Shown here in pieces: positions 1 to 7,881 of a DNA stretch of 19,285 nt. The translations under genes and the position numbers were made by a program. Position 1 is the stretch's first letter. Every line of letters starts with the position of its first letter. The notes under the pieces were generated by a model that was not told where the DNA came from, did not search any database, and worked only from the letters and a program-made list of their open reading frames with translations. Source of the DNA: Chloroflexi bacterium UBA4733 (GTDB lineage Bacteria; Chloroflexota; UBA4733); contig DHIZ01000252.1 of assembly GCA_002404055.1 (NCBI GenBank), positions 1 through 19,285 of the forward strand, written 5' to 3'.

Positions 1-10
1 CAGGTTTTAG

Positions 11-172
11 GATAGGCTCTTAGTGGACTGCTGCCGCGAGCGCATCGCCGGCTTCAAGACGCCGCGCTCCTTCGAGTTCGTCGACGCCCTGCCCAAGAGA
101 GGCGCCGGCAAGATCCTCAAGCGCGAGCTGCGCGCCAAGCACTGGCAGGCCGAGGCGCGGCTGGTGAGCTGA
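11..172 (+). pseudogene. C-terminal remnant of an acyl-CoA synthetase (AMP-binding enzyme)
   Basis: The frame ending at the TGA at 170-172 encodes about 49 residues that match the extreme C-terminus of acyl-CoA/fatty-acid-CoA ligases. It shows CRERIAGFKTPRSFEFVDALPK, shortened here to its key parts: the RERIAGFKTPR helix, the FVDALPK strand, and the A10 motif GAGKILKRELR with the conserved adenylation lysine (in GKILKREL). The frame is closed by a TAG at 8-10, and recognisable similarity starts only near position 26. The ATP-binding and N-terminal domains are therefore absent rather than merely outside the window. No start codon or ribosome site fits. It is most likely debris left by a deletion or rearrangement. 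A contig-end artefact joining unrelated sequence at position 1-25 is the alternative. Confidence 0.65.
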
Positions 173-193
173 TTCAGGGAAAAGGGGGGAATC

Positions 194-1369
194 ATGACGC
201 CGATGATAATGGAACGACAAGGGTTGGCATTGACCGATCCAGAGACGGTCGGCATGTCCGGAGCGCGGCTGGAGCGCCTCTGCGCCTACTTGCAGGGCGC
301 CGTCGATTGTGGGGCGCTCCCTCTGGCCGACGTCGCCATCGTCCGGCACGGCGCGCTGGTCTGCCGTCGCTCCTTCGTCCACTCCGCGCTGGTCGAGCAA
401 GGTTACCGGCTGACGCCCCGCAGCCGGTACTATCTCGGCTCTTTCACCAAGATCTTCGTCGCGACGCTGGTCATACAGCAAGTCGAGCGCGGGGCGATCA
501 TGCTGACGCGCCCGGCAGCCGACTACGTGCCTGCCTTTGCGGCACGCGGCAAGGGAGCGGTCACGGTGCGCCATCTGCTGGCCCACGCCTCCGGGCTGCC
601 GGACGAGCTCGCCGTGCCGTTGGAGACGCAGATGCCGCTCCCCGAGCTCGTGGCCGAGGTCTGTGCCCAGCCGCTGGTCTTTGCGCCCGGCACGCGCAGC
701 AGCTACTGCACCTGGGGTTTCGTAATCCTGGCGGAGATTCTGCGCCTGGTCAGCGGCAGGACGCTGGAAGAGCTCGGTCGTGACGAGCTGTTCGCTCCAC
801 TGGGCATGGCCGACAGCGCTTTCGGCTGCGCAGCGGATGCCGCCAATCACGTCGTGCCAATCTTCGATGCCGATCTGGAACTGCACAGCCGCTTCAACGA
901 CCCGCGCGTGCTCACGGCCGTGCGCGGCGACACCGGCGCCTTTGCCCCGGCCGACGACCTGGCGGTCTTCGGTCAGATGATGCTCGACGGTGGGAGGTTC
1001 GGCAACGTCCAGGTGCTCTCGCCGGTCACCGTCCGCCACATGACCCAGAGCCAGTACCCCTGGGGAGCCTCGGCCGAGCGGCTGGCGGGGACAGGCGAAG
1101 AGCACTTCGTCACCCTCAGCAAAGGGCTCGGCTGGATGGTGCGCGGCCAGGGCTTCTTTCGCGGTTCCGACCTGATGAGCCCGCGCGCCTTCTTCCACGG
1201 TGGCTACCTGGGGATGCGCGTCATCGTTGACCCCGACTACGACCTCGTCTCAGTATTCATGACCAGCGTCACCCCAACCAGATCGGCCAAAACGACGCCT
1301 TTCGGCAGGGTCGGGCACATCACCCACACCGTCGGCACGCTGGCCGCCGCGGCGATTACGACGTTGTAG
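194..1369 (+). CDS. Beta-lactamase-fold serine hydrolase (class C / esterase-like)
   Basis: The 391-residue protein belongs to the beta-lactamase/transpeptidase-like family (Pfam Beta-lactamase, PF00144). These enzymes use a serine nucleophile on ester or amide bonds, and many members are esterases or D-aminopeptidases rather than resistance enzymes. The SxxK motif is S83-F-T-K86. The HxG motif near the end is H335-G-G337, followed by a typical C-terminal strand. The second motif, normally YxN, reads Y171-C-T here, so the Asn is replaced. No signal peptide is evident, which suggests a cytoplasmic enzyme. The start at 194 is supported by a purine-rich ribosome site (GGGGGGA, 184-190). The gene converges on the Uma2 gene with only 10 bases between stops. 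The substrate cannot be predicted. Confidence 0.88.
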   Translation: MTPMIMERQGLALTDPETVGMSGARLERLCAYLQGAVDCGALPLADVAIVRHGALVCRRSFVHSALVEQGYRLTPRSRYYLGSFTKIFVATLVIQQVERGAIMLTRPAADYVPAFAARGKGAVTVRHLLAHASGLPDELAVPLETQMPLPELVAEVCAQPLVFAPGTRSSYCTWGFVILAEILRLVSGRTLEELGRDELFAPLGMADSAFGCAADAANHVVPIFDADLELHSRFNDPRVLTAVRGDTGAFAPADDLAVFGQMMLDGGRFGNVQVLSPVTVRHMTQSQYPWGASAERLAGTGEEHFVTLSKGLGWMVRGQGFFRGSDLMSPRAFFHGGYLGMRVIVDPDYDLVSVFMTSVTPTRSAKTTPFGRVGHITHTVGTLAAAAITTL

Positions 1370-1379
1370 CGGCGGCGCT

Positions 1380-1991
1380 CTAGGCGAACAGATCAGCGAC
1401 TCGGAGCCTGAAGCCAGGGACAACAGCTTCGCCATCAAGCGTCGCATCGCCGCTCAGGGTCGTCGGCGCAACATCGCCGGCGTGCCACACGTCAATCTGG
1501 CGGCGCGCCGGCCACACCACCCAGACCAGACGCGTCCCGCCCGCGAGGTAGGTTCGCGTCTTGGCCGCCATGGCGTCGGAGCCCTGGGAGGGAGAGGCAA
1601 CCTCGACTGCCAGGTCGGGAGCGAAGGGGATTGGCCTATCCTCGTCCTCGGCGGGGATCAGTGCGTCACGCTCACGGGTGTAGAAGCCGGCGTCGGGGAC
1701 CAGACCTGTCGCAGCGCCGGGGAACTTGTACACCCCATCGGCGCCGGTTACGACGCCCAGGCCGTGACCCTCGACGTAGTCGAGCAAACGCGCGCCAAGA
1801 CGCAGCCCGATCCTGGTCGCCCGTTTCCCGCTGCCAGCCATTCGGACCAATGTCCCTTCCACAAGCTCATAGCGGTACCCATCGTCGTCCGGCCACGCGA
1901 GAAGATCGTCCACGGTCATGTGCGGCGGCGCACCGGGCACGATTTCGGCCCAAGGCGCAACGGGTGCTGACACTTTTGTCGCGATGCTCAT
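1380..1991 (-). CDS. Uma2 family (DUF820) putative endonuclease
   Basis: A 203-residue protein of the Uma2/DUF820 family, which has a PD-(D/E)XK restriction-endonuclease-like fold and is strongly amplified in cyanobacteria and Chloroflexota; its biological role is unsettled. Visible family landmarks are YELVEGTLVRM (41-51), the VPD triplet ending at D100, PDLAVEVASPS (125-135) with E130, and K144 with the downstream Y148 and W160. The ATG at 1989-1991 gives the normal family length. The same frame continues upstream through the dehydratase gene, but that extension is antisense-like noise in another frame of it. It lies 44 bases downstream of the dehydratase stop on the same strand, so it may be co-transcribed. 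No toxin partner or methyltransferase is adjacent. Confidence 0.87.
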   Translation of the reverse strand: MSIATKVSAPVAPWAEIVPGAPPHMTVDDLLAWPDDDGYRYELVEGTLVRMAGSGKRATRIGLRLGARLLDYVEGHGLGVVTGADGVYKFPGAATGLVPDAGFYTRERDALIPAEDEDRPIPFAPDLAVEVASPSQGSDAMAAKTRTYLAGGTRLVWVVWPARRQIDVWHAGDVAPTTLSGDATLDGEAVVPGFRLRVADLFA

Positions 1992-2035
1992 GGTTCTATT
2001 GTGCCTTATGTACGCTCGCCCTGCAAGCCACGCGC

Positions 2036-3748
2036 CTACCCCTCCACCTCCGGTAGCAAGAAGTCGAAGTCGCAACCGCGATCCGCCTGCTGCACATGGC
2101 GGGCGTAGAGGGCAGGGTAGCCGCGCCCGCGCGGGGACGAGCGTGGCGTCATCGCGGCGCGCCTGCGCCCTAGTTCGCGGTCGTCGATCAGCACTTGCAG
2201 GCGACGTGTGGGCAGGTCCAGTTCGATCTGATCGCCGTCCCGAACGAGACCCAGGGTCCCGCCGACTGCCGCTTCTGGGCTGACGTGCAGCACGATAGTG
2301 CCGTAGGCGGTGCCGCTCATGCGGGCGTCGGAGATGCGCAGCATGTCGCGCACGCCCGCTTGGAGCAGCCGCGTCGGGATGGGCAGGTTGCCGACCTCCG
2401 GCATGCCGGGGCCACCGATCGGGCCGGCATGCTGCAGCACGAGCACGTCGTCGGGCTGGATGTTGAGGGTTGGATCGTCCAGCCGGGCGGCGAGATCGGC
2501 TGGGGAGGTGAAGACGATGGCCCGGCCACGGTGGCGCAGCAGGTGGGGTGTGGCGGCGGCGTGCTTGATGATGGCGCCATCGGGGGCGAGGTTGCCGTAG
2601 ACGGCGGCCAGGCCGCCTTCGGTAGCCAGGGGCTGATCGAGGGCGGCGATCACGTCCCGCCGCCGCTCGGCGCGCTCCACGACGGCAAGCTCTTCCGCCA
2701 GCGTGCGCCCGGTGACGGTGAGGCAGGCGCCATCGAGGAGCGGTTCCAGTTCCTTCAGGACGGCCGGGACGCCGCCCGCTTCGTAGAGGTCCGACATGGA
2801 GAAGGCGCCGGCGGGTTTGAGGTTGCCCAACAGTTGCGTCGCGCGACTGAGGGTGTCGAAGTGCGCGGGCGTCAGGCGCAAGCCCAGCCGGCCGGCGATG
2901 GCGGTGATGTGGATGACGGCGTTGGTCGAGCCCCCCAGCGCGCACAGCAGGCGGATGGCGTTGTCGAAGGCAGCCGGGGTGAGGATGCGCGAGGGACGCA
3001 GGTCTTCGACGGCCAGTGCAACTGCTCGTGTGCCGGTGGCTTCCGCCAGGCGGTAGCGGGCGGCCAATGGAGCGGGGATGGCGGCGGCGCCGGGCAGGGT
3101 CATGCCCAGCGCTTCGGCGGTGCAGGCCATGCTGCTGGCGGTGCCCATCACCATGCAGTGGCCGGTGCTGGGCGCCAGCGCATCCTCCAAACCGGCCAGA
3201 TGCTGCTCCGACAGGCGTCCGGCGCGGTATTCCGTCCAGAAGCGACGGCAGTCGGTGCAGGCGCCGAGCGTCTCGCCCTGGTAGTGGCCGTCCAGCATGG
3301 GACCGCCCGGCAGCAGGATGGCGGGCAGGTCGGCGCTGGCGGCGGCCATCAGTTGGGCGGGGATGGTCTTGTCGCAACTGCCCAGCAACACCACGGCGTC
3401 GAGCGGCTGGGCACGCAGCATCTCTTCGGTGTCCATCGCCAACAGGTTGCGGTAGAGCATGGCGGTGGGCGACAGGAAGGTCTCGCCGAGGGAGATGGTC
3501 GGAAACTCGCGCGGCAGCCCGCCGGCCAGCAGCACGCCCCGCTTCACCGCCTCCGCCAACTGGCGGAAGTGGCCGTGGCAGGGGTTCAGTTCACTCCAGG
3601 TCTGCGCGATGCCGATCACCGGCCGGTTCAGGGAGGCGTCGCCGAGGCCCATACCCTTGGCGAAGGAGCGGCGCAGGAAGCGACTGAAGCCCTGGTCGCC
3701 ATAACTGGTGAGGTGGCCGCCAAGGCCGCCGGGTTGCTGTTGCACCAT
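2036..3748 (-). CDS. IlvD/Edd family dehydratase (dihydroxy-acid or sugar-acid dehydratase)
   Basis: A 570-residue Fe-S dehydratase of the IlvD/Edd family, which removes water from 2,3-dihydroxy acids or aldonic acids to give 2-keto-3-deoxy products. Three cluster-ligand cysteines are in place: C57 in NPCHGH, C125 in GSCDK and C198 in GHCMVMGTASSM. K127 of the DK pair is the usual metal-site lysine, and SDARMSGT (473-480) carries the catalytic Ser478. The TWSELNPC, VKRGVLLAGG and EFPTISLGE segments look more like arabinonate/xylonate-type dehydratases than the branched-chain enzyme, and no ilv or leu gene is near. A sugar-acid role is therefore plausible, but DHAD is not excluded. The ATG lies 6 bases after the AmaP-like gene, suggesting an operon. 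No strong ribosome site is visible. Confidence 0.9.
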   Translation of the reverse strand: MVQQQPGGLGGHLTSYGDQGFSRFLRRSFAKGMGLGDASLNRPVIGIAQTWSELNPCHGHFRQLAEAVKRGVLLAGGLPREFPTISLGETFLSPTAMLYRNLLAMDTEEMLRAQPLDAVVLLGSCDKTIPAQLMAAASADLPAILLPGGPMLDGHYQGETLGACTDCRRFWTEYRAGRLSEQHLAGLEDALAPSTGHCMVMGTASSMACTAEALGMTLPGAAAIPAPLAARYRLAEATGTRAVALAVEDLRPSRILTPAAFDNAIRLLCALGGSTNAVIHITAIAGRLGLRLTPAHFDTLSRATQLLGNLKPAGAFSMSDLYEAGGVPAVLKELEPLLDGACLTVTGRTLAEELAVVERAERRRDVIAALDQPLATEGGLAAVYGNLAPDGAIIKHAAATPHLLRHRGRAIVFTSPADLAARLDDPTLNIQPDDVLVLQHAGPIGGPGMPEVGNLPIPTRLLQAGVRDMLRISDARMSGTAYGTIVLHVSPEAAVGGTLGLVRDGDQIELDLPTRRLQVLIDDRELGRRRAAMTPRSSPRGRGYPALYARHVQQADRGCDFDFLLPEVEG

Positions 3749-3754
3749 GCGCTG

Positions 3755-4327
3755 CTAGACTGCCTCCGCCGCAGAGTCCCTGCCGGAATGGCGACGGGTA
3801 TGCCGGACGTAGACGCGCAGCACGCCGGGCTGCAGACCGAGGTCGTGCTCCAGGGTCGTCGCCAGCACGGCGTGCGCCTGTTCGCAGAGGGGTGGCACAG
3901 CGACAGCGGGGTCGGTCGTCAGGTGCGCATCGACGGCCGTGCCGGATCGTTGGAACTGGATATGCGGCGATGCCTGGATAACGCCGGGTAGGCGCTCCAG
4001 CACGTCGGTGAGCCGCTGCTCTACACTCTGGCGCGCGATGGCGGTGTGCCCATGCTCGCCCGTCCGCAGCGGCAACTGCTGGCGCGTCGGCGGGCCGAGC
4101 AGTTCCAGGGCCAGCAGGAAGATGCCGGCGAGGAGCAAGAGCAGGGCGCCACCGGCGGTGGCGAGGCGGTCGAACGTGCTCAGCGGGCTGAAGGTGAACT
4201 GTTGCCCGTCGAAGGCGGTGAAGGTATAGGGACCGGGCAGGTAGAGGACCAGCGCAATCAGCAGGATGCCGCTGATGAGCAACAGCGCCGCCAACACAAA
4301 GGCGGTCAGGCGGTTGAAGGCGATCAT
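3755..4327 (-). CDS. AmaP-like membrane anchor (Asp23-family partner), putative
   Basis: A 190-residue protein with two hydrophobic helices near the N-terminus (about 8-30 and 57-78), joined by a short extracytoplasmic loop. A soluble C-terminal domain (about 85-175) follows, containing EQRLTDVLERLPGV and LRVYVR, alternating strand-helix segments typical of Asp23-like folds. This matches the architecture of the alkaline-shock membrane anchor AmaP, which tethers Asp23 beneath the membrane in Firmicutes. No Asp23 gene is in the window, so the assignment rests on architecture and general sequence character. The ATG is preceded by GGAG about 10 bases upstream. The stop is 6 bases before the dehydratase start, so both are probably transcribed together downstream of the strong hairpin at 4403-4443. 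Confidence 0.65.
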   Translation of the reverse strand: MIAFNRLTAFVLAALLLISGILLIALVLYLPGPYTFTAFDGQQFTFSPLSTFDRLATAGGALLLLLAGIFLLALELLGPPTRQQLPLRTGEHGHTAIARQSVEQRLTDVLERLPGVIQASPHIQFQRSGTAVDAHLTTDPAVAVPPLCEQAHAVLATTLEHDLGLQPGVLRVYVRHTRRHSGRDSAAEAV

Positions 4328-4402
4328 GGCAGCCTGGCTCCGAAACGTGGGTTCTTCCGCTCCTATGATAGTACGGTACTTGACGCACTGCCGGCACGAG
4401 GA

Positions 4403-4443
4403 GGGAGGCCCCCACTCTGCCGAAGGCAGAGTGGGGGCCTCCC
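4403..4443 (-). terminator. Perfect 19-bp GC-rich hairpin after the YfhO-family gene
   Basis: The arms 4403-4421 and 4425-4443 are exact reverse complements (19 bp, no mismatch) around a 3-base loop GAA. The hairpin begins 7 bases after the stop of the YfhO-family gene and precedes the AmaP-like gene, both read on the minus strand. That placement suits a transcription terminator or an mRNA 3'-end stabiliser. No run of U follows the stem on the minus strand, so it may be a Rho-independent terminator of the U-poor type or a dispersed palindromic repeat. Confidence 0.65.
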
Positions 4444-4450
4444 CCGGAAG

Positions 4451-7400
4451 TCAGCGTGGGCGCCCACCTCCCCTACGCCACCCGAATAGGCCCACAAGGA
4501 GCAATACAATCAGGCCGAGCGCCGACACTCCGGCTCCGAGGAGCACTGAGGCGGGACGGTAGTCGACTACCACCATGTGCCGGCCCGGAGGTACCGCGAC
4601 TGCCTGCATGGCGAGGTCGGCGCGGTAGATCGGTACGCGCCGGCCATCGACCGTCGCTCGCCAGCCGGGATACCAGGCTTGCTTGAGAACCAGAAAAGCA
4701 GTGCCGTCCGTCGTGATATCGGCCTGTACGCGGTCGCCTTGCCGGAGGATCGACGCGCTGCCGTGCTGGGCAGTGGCGACCGGTGGCGCGGGCAGGATCG
4801 GCGGATCGCCCTGCACTATGTCGTCCAGGCGGCGCAGGATACGGGCAGGCAAGCTGAGGCGCGGCCCCAGGTCCGGGTAGCTCAAGACGGCTTGCTGCAG
4901 CAGCGGAAACTGCGGGTCACGCAACAGCGTGGCCGCCCTGGCGTCGTCGCCGGTCATCTGGGTTCGCAAGGCCAGAAAGGCCGGGGCGCCGGCGCCGGCC
5001 ACATGATAGATGTTCACGTCGCCGCTGAGCACGCGGCTCAGATCGCCACTGGCCGAGAGGGTGACTGTTGTGTCGCTCTGGGTCAGCGCGTCGTGGAGCG
5101 AGATGGCGCGCACCTCCAGCGTGCCGGCGGACAATAAGGAGGTGATGTGGATGGTCGTAAGCCAGGGCCGGTCGGGCAGGGCAACCGTGGCAAGGTAGGC
5201 GTGGCCATCCGGCGGGTCGCGCAGCGTGGTGTTCGGTTGCACGACCGGTGTGCCGAGGAGCGGGGCAGTGTCGACACCTGCCGTGAGCGTGGCGTCGGTG
5301 GTGCGACCCGCCGTATCGGTCAGGCTGATACGGGCGACCGGGGCGCCGGCAGCCGGACTGGCGCCGGTGATGTCGGTCACGATCCCCACGCCGGTGGCCG
5401 GCGCTGGAGCGAAATGGCCGGCATCCGTCGTGGCGCCGGCAGATACCGAGAGCGTGTTCGTGAGGTCGTAGGCCGTGCCGGCGTTGTTGAAGTCGTGAAT
5501 GCGGTCGTTGATGACCTCACCGACACCGAGAAGTTGGAGCCAGCGCGTCGGCGGCAGGGCTGCCAGTTCCTCCCGCAGGATAGCGTCGGGGTTGGCGCAG
5601 ATGCCACACGGTGGCAGGAAGACCTGCTTCAGTGCTACATAGTTGGCCAGCGGCAAAATGCCGCCATCGTAGCCGTCGATGCTATCGACGTTGTAGGCCA
5701 GGGAAAGGTTGGGCGTCAGGATTTCCGAGAACTTGGTGGACACCAGGGTGCGATAGACGCTGTCGGCGCCGGTGGTCGCGGTGGCGATGCGTTGCAGCGT
5801 GGCGGCGTCGCCCGGGTTGTAGGCATCACTGGCGATGGAGAGCACGCGCCCCTCGCCGCGATGTCCTTGCAGATAAGCCACAGACTGGCGCTCGTCGCTG
5901 TAGACCTGCGGCGGCACCGGAGCATTGAGGTCCAGCCAGCTCGCAGCGACCACCAGTTCGAGGATGACGGCGGTGGGGAGGAGGGACCTCACCCCCGCGC
6001 CCCCTCTGCTGGGTGGAGAGGGGGACAAGGGACGGGGGCCGGGGGCGCTCGGGGAAGGATGAGCTCTCTCTCCCGCCCTCGCGCCCCATTTTGGGAGGGA
6101 GGAACCCAGGTCGGGCGTCGGCGGGGTTGACGCGGGCACGGGCGGCGTGGCGCCAAACCGGCGTGTGCCGGTGGTGGTGGCGAGGAAGAGCAGGGCGAGG
6201 AAGGCAACGGCAATGACGAGCGAGGCGAGGGGGGCAGGGGCGGCGACGCGGCCGAGGGCGACGACGGTGGCGGCGCTGAGAGCGGCCAGAGCGACGATCG
6301 CGGCAGCGGCGCGTACCAGCCACGGTTGGTAGGTGGGGCGGTACTCCCAGATGAGGCCGGCGCCGATGGACCCAAAGGCAGCAAGACCGAAGGTCGTGAC
6401 ATACAGCCAGCGCGCCGGGACACGGAAGGAGGAGAAGCCGGGCACGACGTGGAAGGCGAGTTGCCAGAGTGGGTCGTACTGGCCGAAGGCCAGCGCCAGC
6501 GGTAGGGCGACCAGCACGTAGAGCAATGCTGTGCCCGGACGGCGGCGCGCTGCCACCGCACCGATCAGGGCGAGCAGCAGCCCCATGACGCCAACGTAGG
6601 CGATGTGTTCGCTGCTGTCGGGCTGTTGCGCAAAGCCTGGCAGCAGTTCAATGACGAGTAGGTCGGGTCGCAACGAGAAGGAGCTGGCCTCACCAATGGT
6701 TAGTCCGCTGCGGCGAATCGATTGGGCGGTCAGCTCCAGTGTCGGCAGCAGTTGCACCGCAGCGAGCGCGATACCGCCGGCCAGTGCCATCACACCGGCG
6801 AAGGCGATGGCCAGCAGGGAATGTTTTGACCGGCGCTGTTGGAGGAGACGCCAGACGCCCCAGGCAAAGACGACGCAGAGGATGAAATATGACTCCTGTG
6901 TGTGGCCGGCCAGAAACTGTACTGCCAGCACCAACGCGGCAAGCGCCGCGAAGTCGCCGCTGCGCCGCTGCCAGGCCAGATCGAGGCAAAGCAACAGCCA
7001 GGGCAGCCAGGCAGCGGTGTCCACCTGATTCACGTGCCCGGCCTGCGCGCTGAAGAAGCCGCCAAGGCCGAACATTGCCCCGCCGACAACAGCGCCGGCC
7101 CACGGCACGCCGAACGTGCGCCGGCAGAGGATGGCCATGCCCCAGCACGCCCACCAGACGTGCAGGATGAGGGAAACGGCGATGGCCTGTGGCGTGGACC
7201 AGACCAGGTACATGACGTTGGGCGGATAGAGCACGGCGGACTGGATGTTGGCGAACAGTGGAGCCCCCAGAAAGATATGGGAGTCCCAGAGGGGAAAGGT
7301 TCCCGCGCGCAGGGCTTCCGCCACGGCATGGCGGTAGGGGAAGAAGTACGTCTGCGTGTCGTAGCCACCCGGTACGCCGGGACCGAAAGCGATCTTGTGG

Positions 7401-7492
7401 TACGTCACCAGCGTCGCTGCCAGCAGGATGACCGGGGTCCACCAGGCGCCAGATTGCTGGGCTGCTGGCAGCGACGCTGAAGGAGGCGTCAT
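4451..7492 (-). CDS. YfhO-family polytopic membrane protein (GT-C-like)
   Basis: A 1013-residue protein of the YfhO family, large membrane proteins related to GT-C glycosyltransferases that act on lipid-linked sugars; YfhO of Bacillus is linked to glycosylation of teichoic acid. Multiple membrane helices fill residues 18-450, including an early acidic loop PGGYDTQTYFFPYRHA and the WDSHIFLGAPLFANIQSA segment typical of the family. A long extracytoplasmic domain follows. The C-terminus has the diagnostic AWYPGWRATVDG strand, a G-R-H-x-V-x-V-x-Y repeat and a last helix near 985-1005. Residues about 455-500 (Pro/Ser/Gly/Arg-rich) are an in-frame low-complexity insertion discussed separately. The ATG at 7490-7492 is the first in the frame. 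The gene is divergent from rpmI and ends in the hairpin at 4403-4443. The exact sugar substrate is unknown. Confidence 0.87.
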   Translation of the reverse strand: MTPPSASLPAAQQSGAWWTPVILLAATLVTYHKIAFGPGVPGGYDTQTYFFPYRHAVAEALRAGTFPLWDSHIFLGAPLFANIQSAVLYPPNVMYLVWSTPQAIAVSLILHVWWACWGMAILCRRTFGVPWAGAVVGGAMFGLGGFFSAQAGHVNQVDTAAWLPWLLLCLDLAWQRRSGDFAALAALVLAVQFLAGHTQESYFILCVVFAWGVWRLLQQRRSKHSLLAIAFAGVMALAGGIALAAVQLLPTLELTAQSIRRSGLTIGEASSFSLRPDLLVIELLPGFAQQPDSSEHIAYVGVMGLLLALIGAVAARRRPGTALLYVLVALPLALAFGQYDPLWQLAFHVVPGFSSFRVPARWLYVTTFGLAAFGSIGAGLIWEYRPTYQPWLVRAAAAIVALAALSAATVVALGRVAAPAPLASLVIAVAFLALLFLATTTGTRRFGATPPVPASTPPTPDLGSSLPKWGARAGERAHPSPSAPGPRPLSPSPPSRGGAGVRSLLPTAVILELVVAASWLDLNAPVPPQVYSDERQSVAYLQGHRGEGRVLSIASDAYNPGDAATLQRIATATTGADSVYRTLVSTKFSEILTPNLSLAYNVDSIDGYDGGILPLANYVALKQVFLPPCGICANPDAILREELAALPPTRWLQLLGVGEVINDRIHDFNNAGTAYDLTNTLSVSAGATTDAGHFAPAPATGVGIVTDITGASPAAGAPVARISLTDTAGRTTDATLTAGVDTAPLLGTPVVQPNTTLRDPPDGHAYLATVALPDRPWLTTIHITSLLSAGTLEVRAISLHDALTQSDTTVTLSASGDLSRVLSGDVNIYHVAGAGAPAFLALRTQMTGDDARAATLLRDPQFPLLQQAVLSYPDLGPRLSLPARILRRLDDIVQGDPPILPAPPVATAQHGSASILRQGDRVQADITTDGTAFLVLKQAWYPGWRATVDGRRVPIYRADLAMQAVAVPPGRHMVVVDYRPASVLLGAGVSALGLIVLLLVGLFGWRRGGGRPR
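5985..6125. repeat. REP-like GC-rich palindromic insert inside the YfhO-family gene
   Basis: This stretch departs from the surrounding codon texture. It contains purine-only and pyrimidine-only runs and nested inverted repeats, such as CCCCCTCT at 6000-6007 pairing with AGAGGGGG at 6017-6024, and CTCCC/GGGAG arms around 6070-6105. Read in the gene it gives a Pro/Ser/Arg/Gly-rich segment including PLSPSPPSRGGAG, the kind of translation produced by dispersed intergenic repeats of high-GC genomes. It is in frame with the gene and adds about 45 residues between a membrane segment and the next domain. Boundaries are approximate. Confidence 0.5.
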
Positions 7493-7524
7493 AACGGCGG
7501 GGCGGCGGGAGTCAGCACGCAGGG

Positions 7525-7554
7525 ATGATAACCGGGCGGTAGGACACTGGGCAA
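7525..7554 (-). promoter_or_regulatory. Candidate sigma-70-type promoter of the YfhO-family gene
   Basis: On the minus strand TTGCCC (7549-7554) and TATCAT (7525-7530) are separated by 18 bases and lie about 33 bases upstream of the ATG at 7492. The -10 has one mismatch to TATAAT and the -35 two mismatches to TTGACA. This is a sequence match only. Confidence 0.4.
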
Positions 7555-7594
7555 GAGAACGGTAGCGTCCGTCCGAGATGTCCGAATTAGCCCG

Positions 7595-7603
7595 TGGTAC
7601 ACT
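7595..7603 (+). promoter_or_regulatory. Candidate extended -10 promoter of the rpmI-rplT operon
   Basis: TGGTACACT (7595-7603) fits an extended -10 element (TGn plus a TATAAT-like hexamer) 54 bases before the rpmI start. No convincing -35 hexamer is found at 16-18 bases upstream, as expected for extended -10 promoters. infC, which usually precedes rpmI, is absent here, so the operon must have its own promoter in this 165-base divergent gap. Confidence 0.35.
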
Positions 7604-7657
7604 TGACGGCTGTCGCGTGCGCCGGAGAGCGTTGCCAGGTTAGGAAGGCAGACACAG

Positions 7658-7852
7658 ATGCCGAAGATGAAGACACACAAGGGAAGCTCTAAGCGCTTTT
7701 CGGTTACCGGTACGGGGTTGTTCCGCTACCGCAAGGCCTGGCAGAATCACCGCCGCCGCAAGAGCGAGCAAAACCTGCGCATGCTCGGCAAGATGCAGAA
7801 CGTGCCGAAGGCTGACACCGGGCATCTGCGCCAGGCGCTGCCCTACGCCTAG
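7658..7852 (+). CDS. rpmI: 50S ribosomal protein L35
   Basis: A 64-residue basic protein with the complete L35 signature. It opens with [20 protein letters not shown], continues with a conserved [14 protein letters not shown] stretch and ends in LRQALPY. The length equals the family norm. The protein binds 23S rRNA in the large subunit. The ATG is preceded by AGGAAGG about 10 bases upstream. It is followed 29 bases later by rplT, the universal rpmI-rplT pair. The infC gene that normally comes first is not upstream; the neighbour there is the divergent YfhO-family gene. Confidence 0.98.
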   Translation: MPKMKTHKGSSKRFSVTGTGLFRYRKAWQNHRRRKSEQNLRMLGKMQNVPKADTGHLRQALPYA

Positions 7853-7881
7853 CGCAGCAGAAGCAGGAAAGGTTCAAGGAC

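Noticed and set aside
20..1198. Long minus-strand ORF (392 codons) opposite the serine hydrolase
   Set aside because: It is antisense to a gene with clear catalytic motifs. Its translation is rich in Arg, Gly, His and Gln with no domain character, as expected from a high-GC shadow frame.
1992..3377. Upstream extension of the Uma2 frame to 665 codons
   Set aside because: The extension overlaps the dehydratase in another frame and is Arg/Pro-rich. The Uma2 ATG at 1991 gives the family length.
2195..3991. Long plus-strand ORF (598 codons) across the dehydratase and the AmaP-like gene
   Set aside because: It is complementary to the dehydratase, whose three cysteine motifs are intact, and it crosses a gene boundary. 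The composition is Gly/Gln/His-rich noise.
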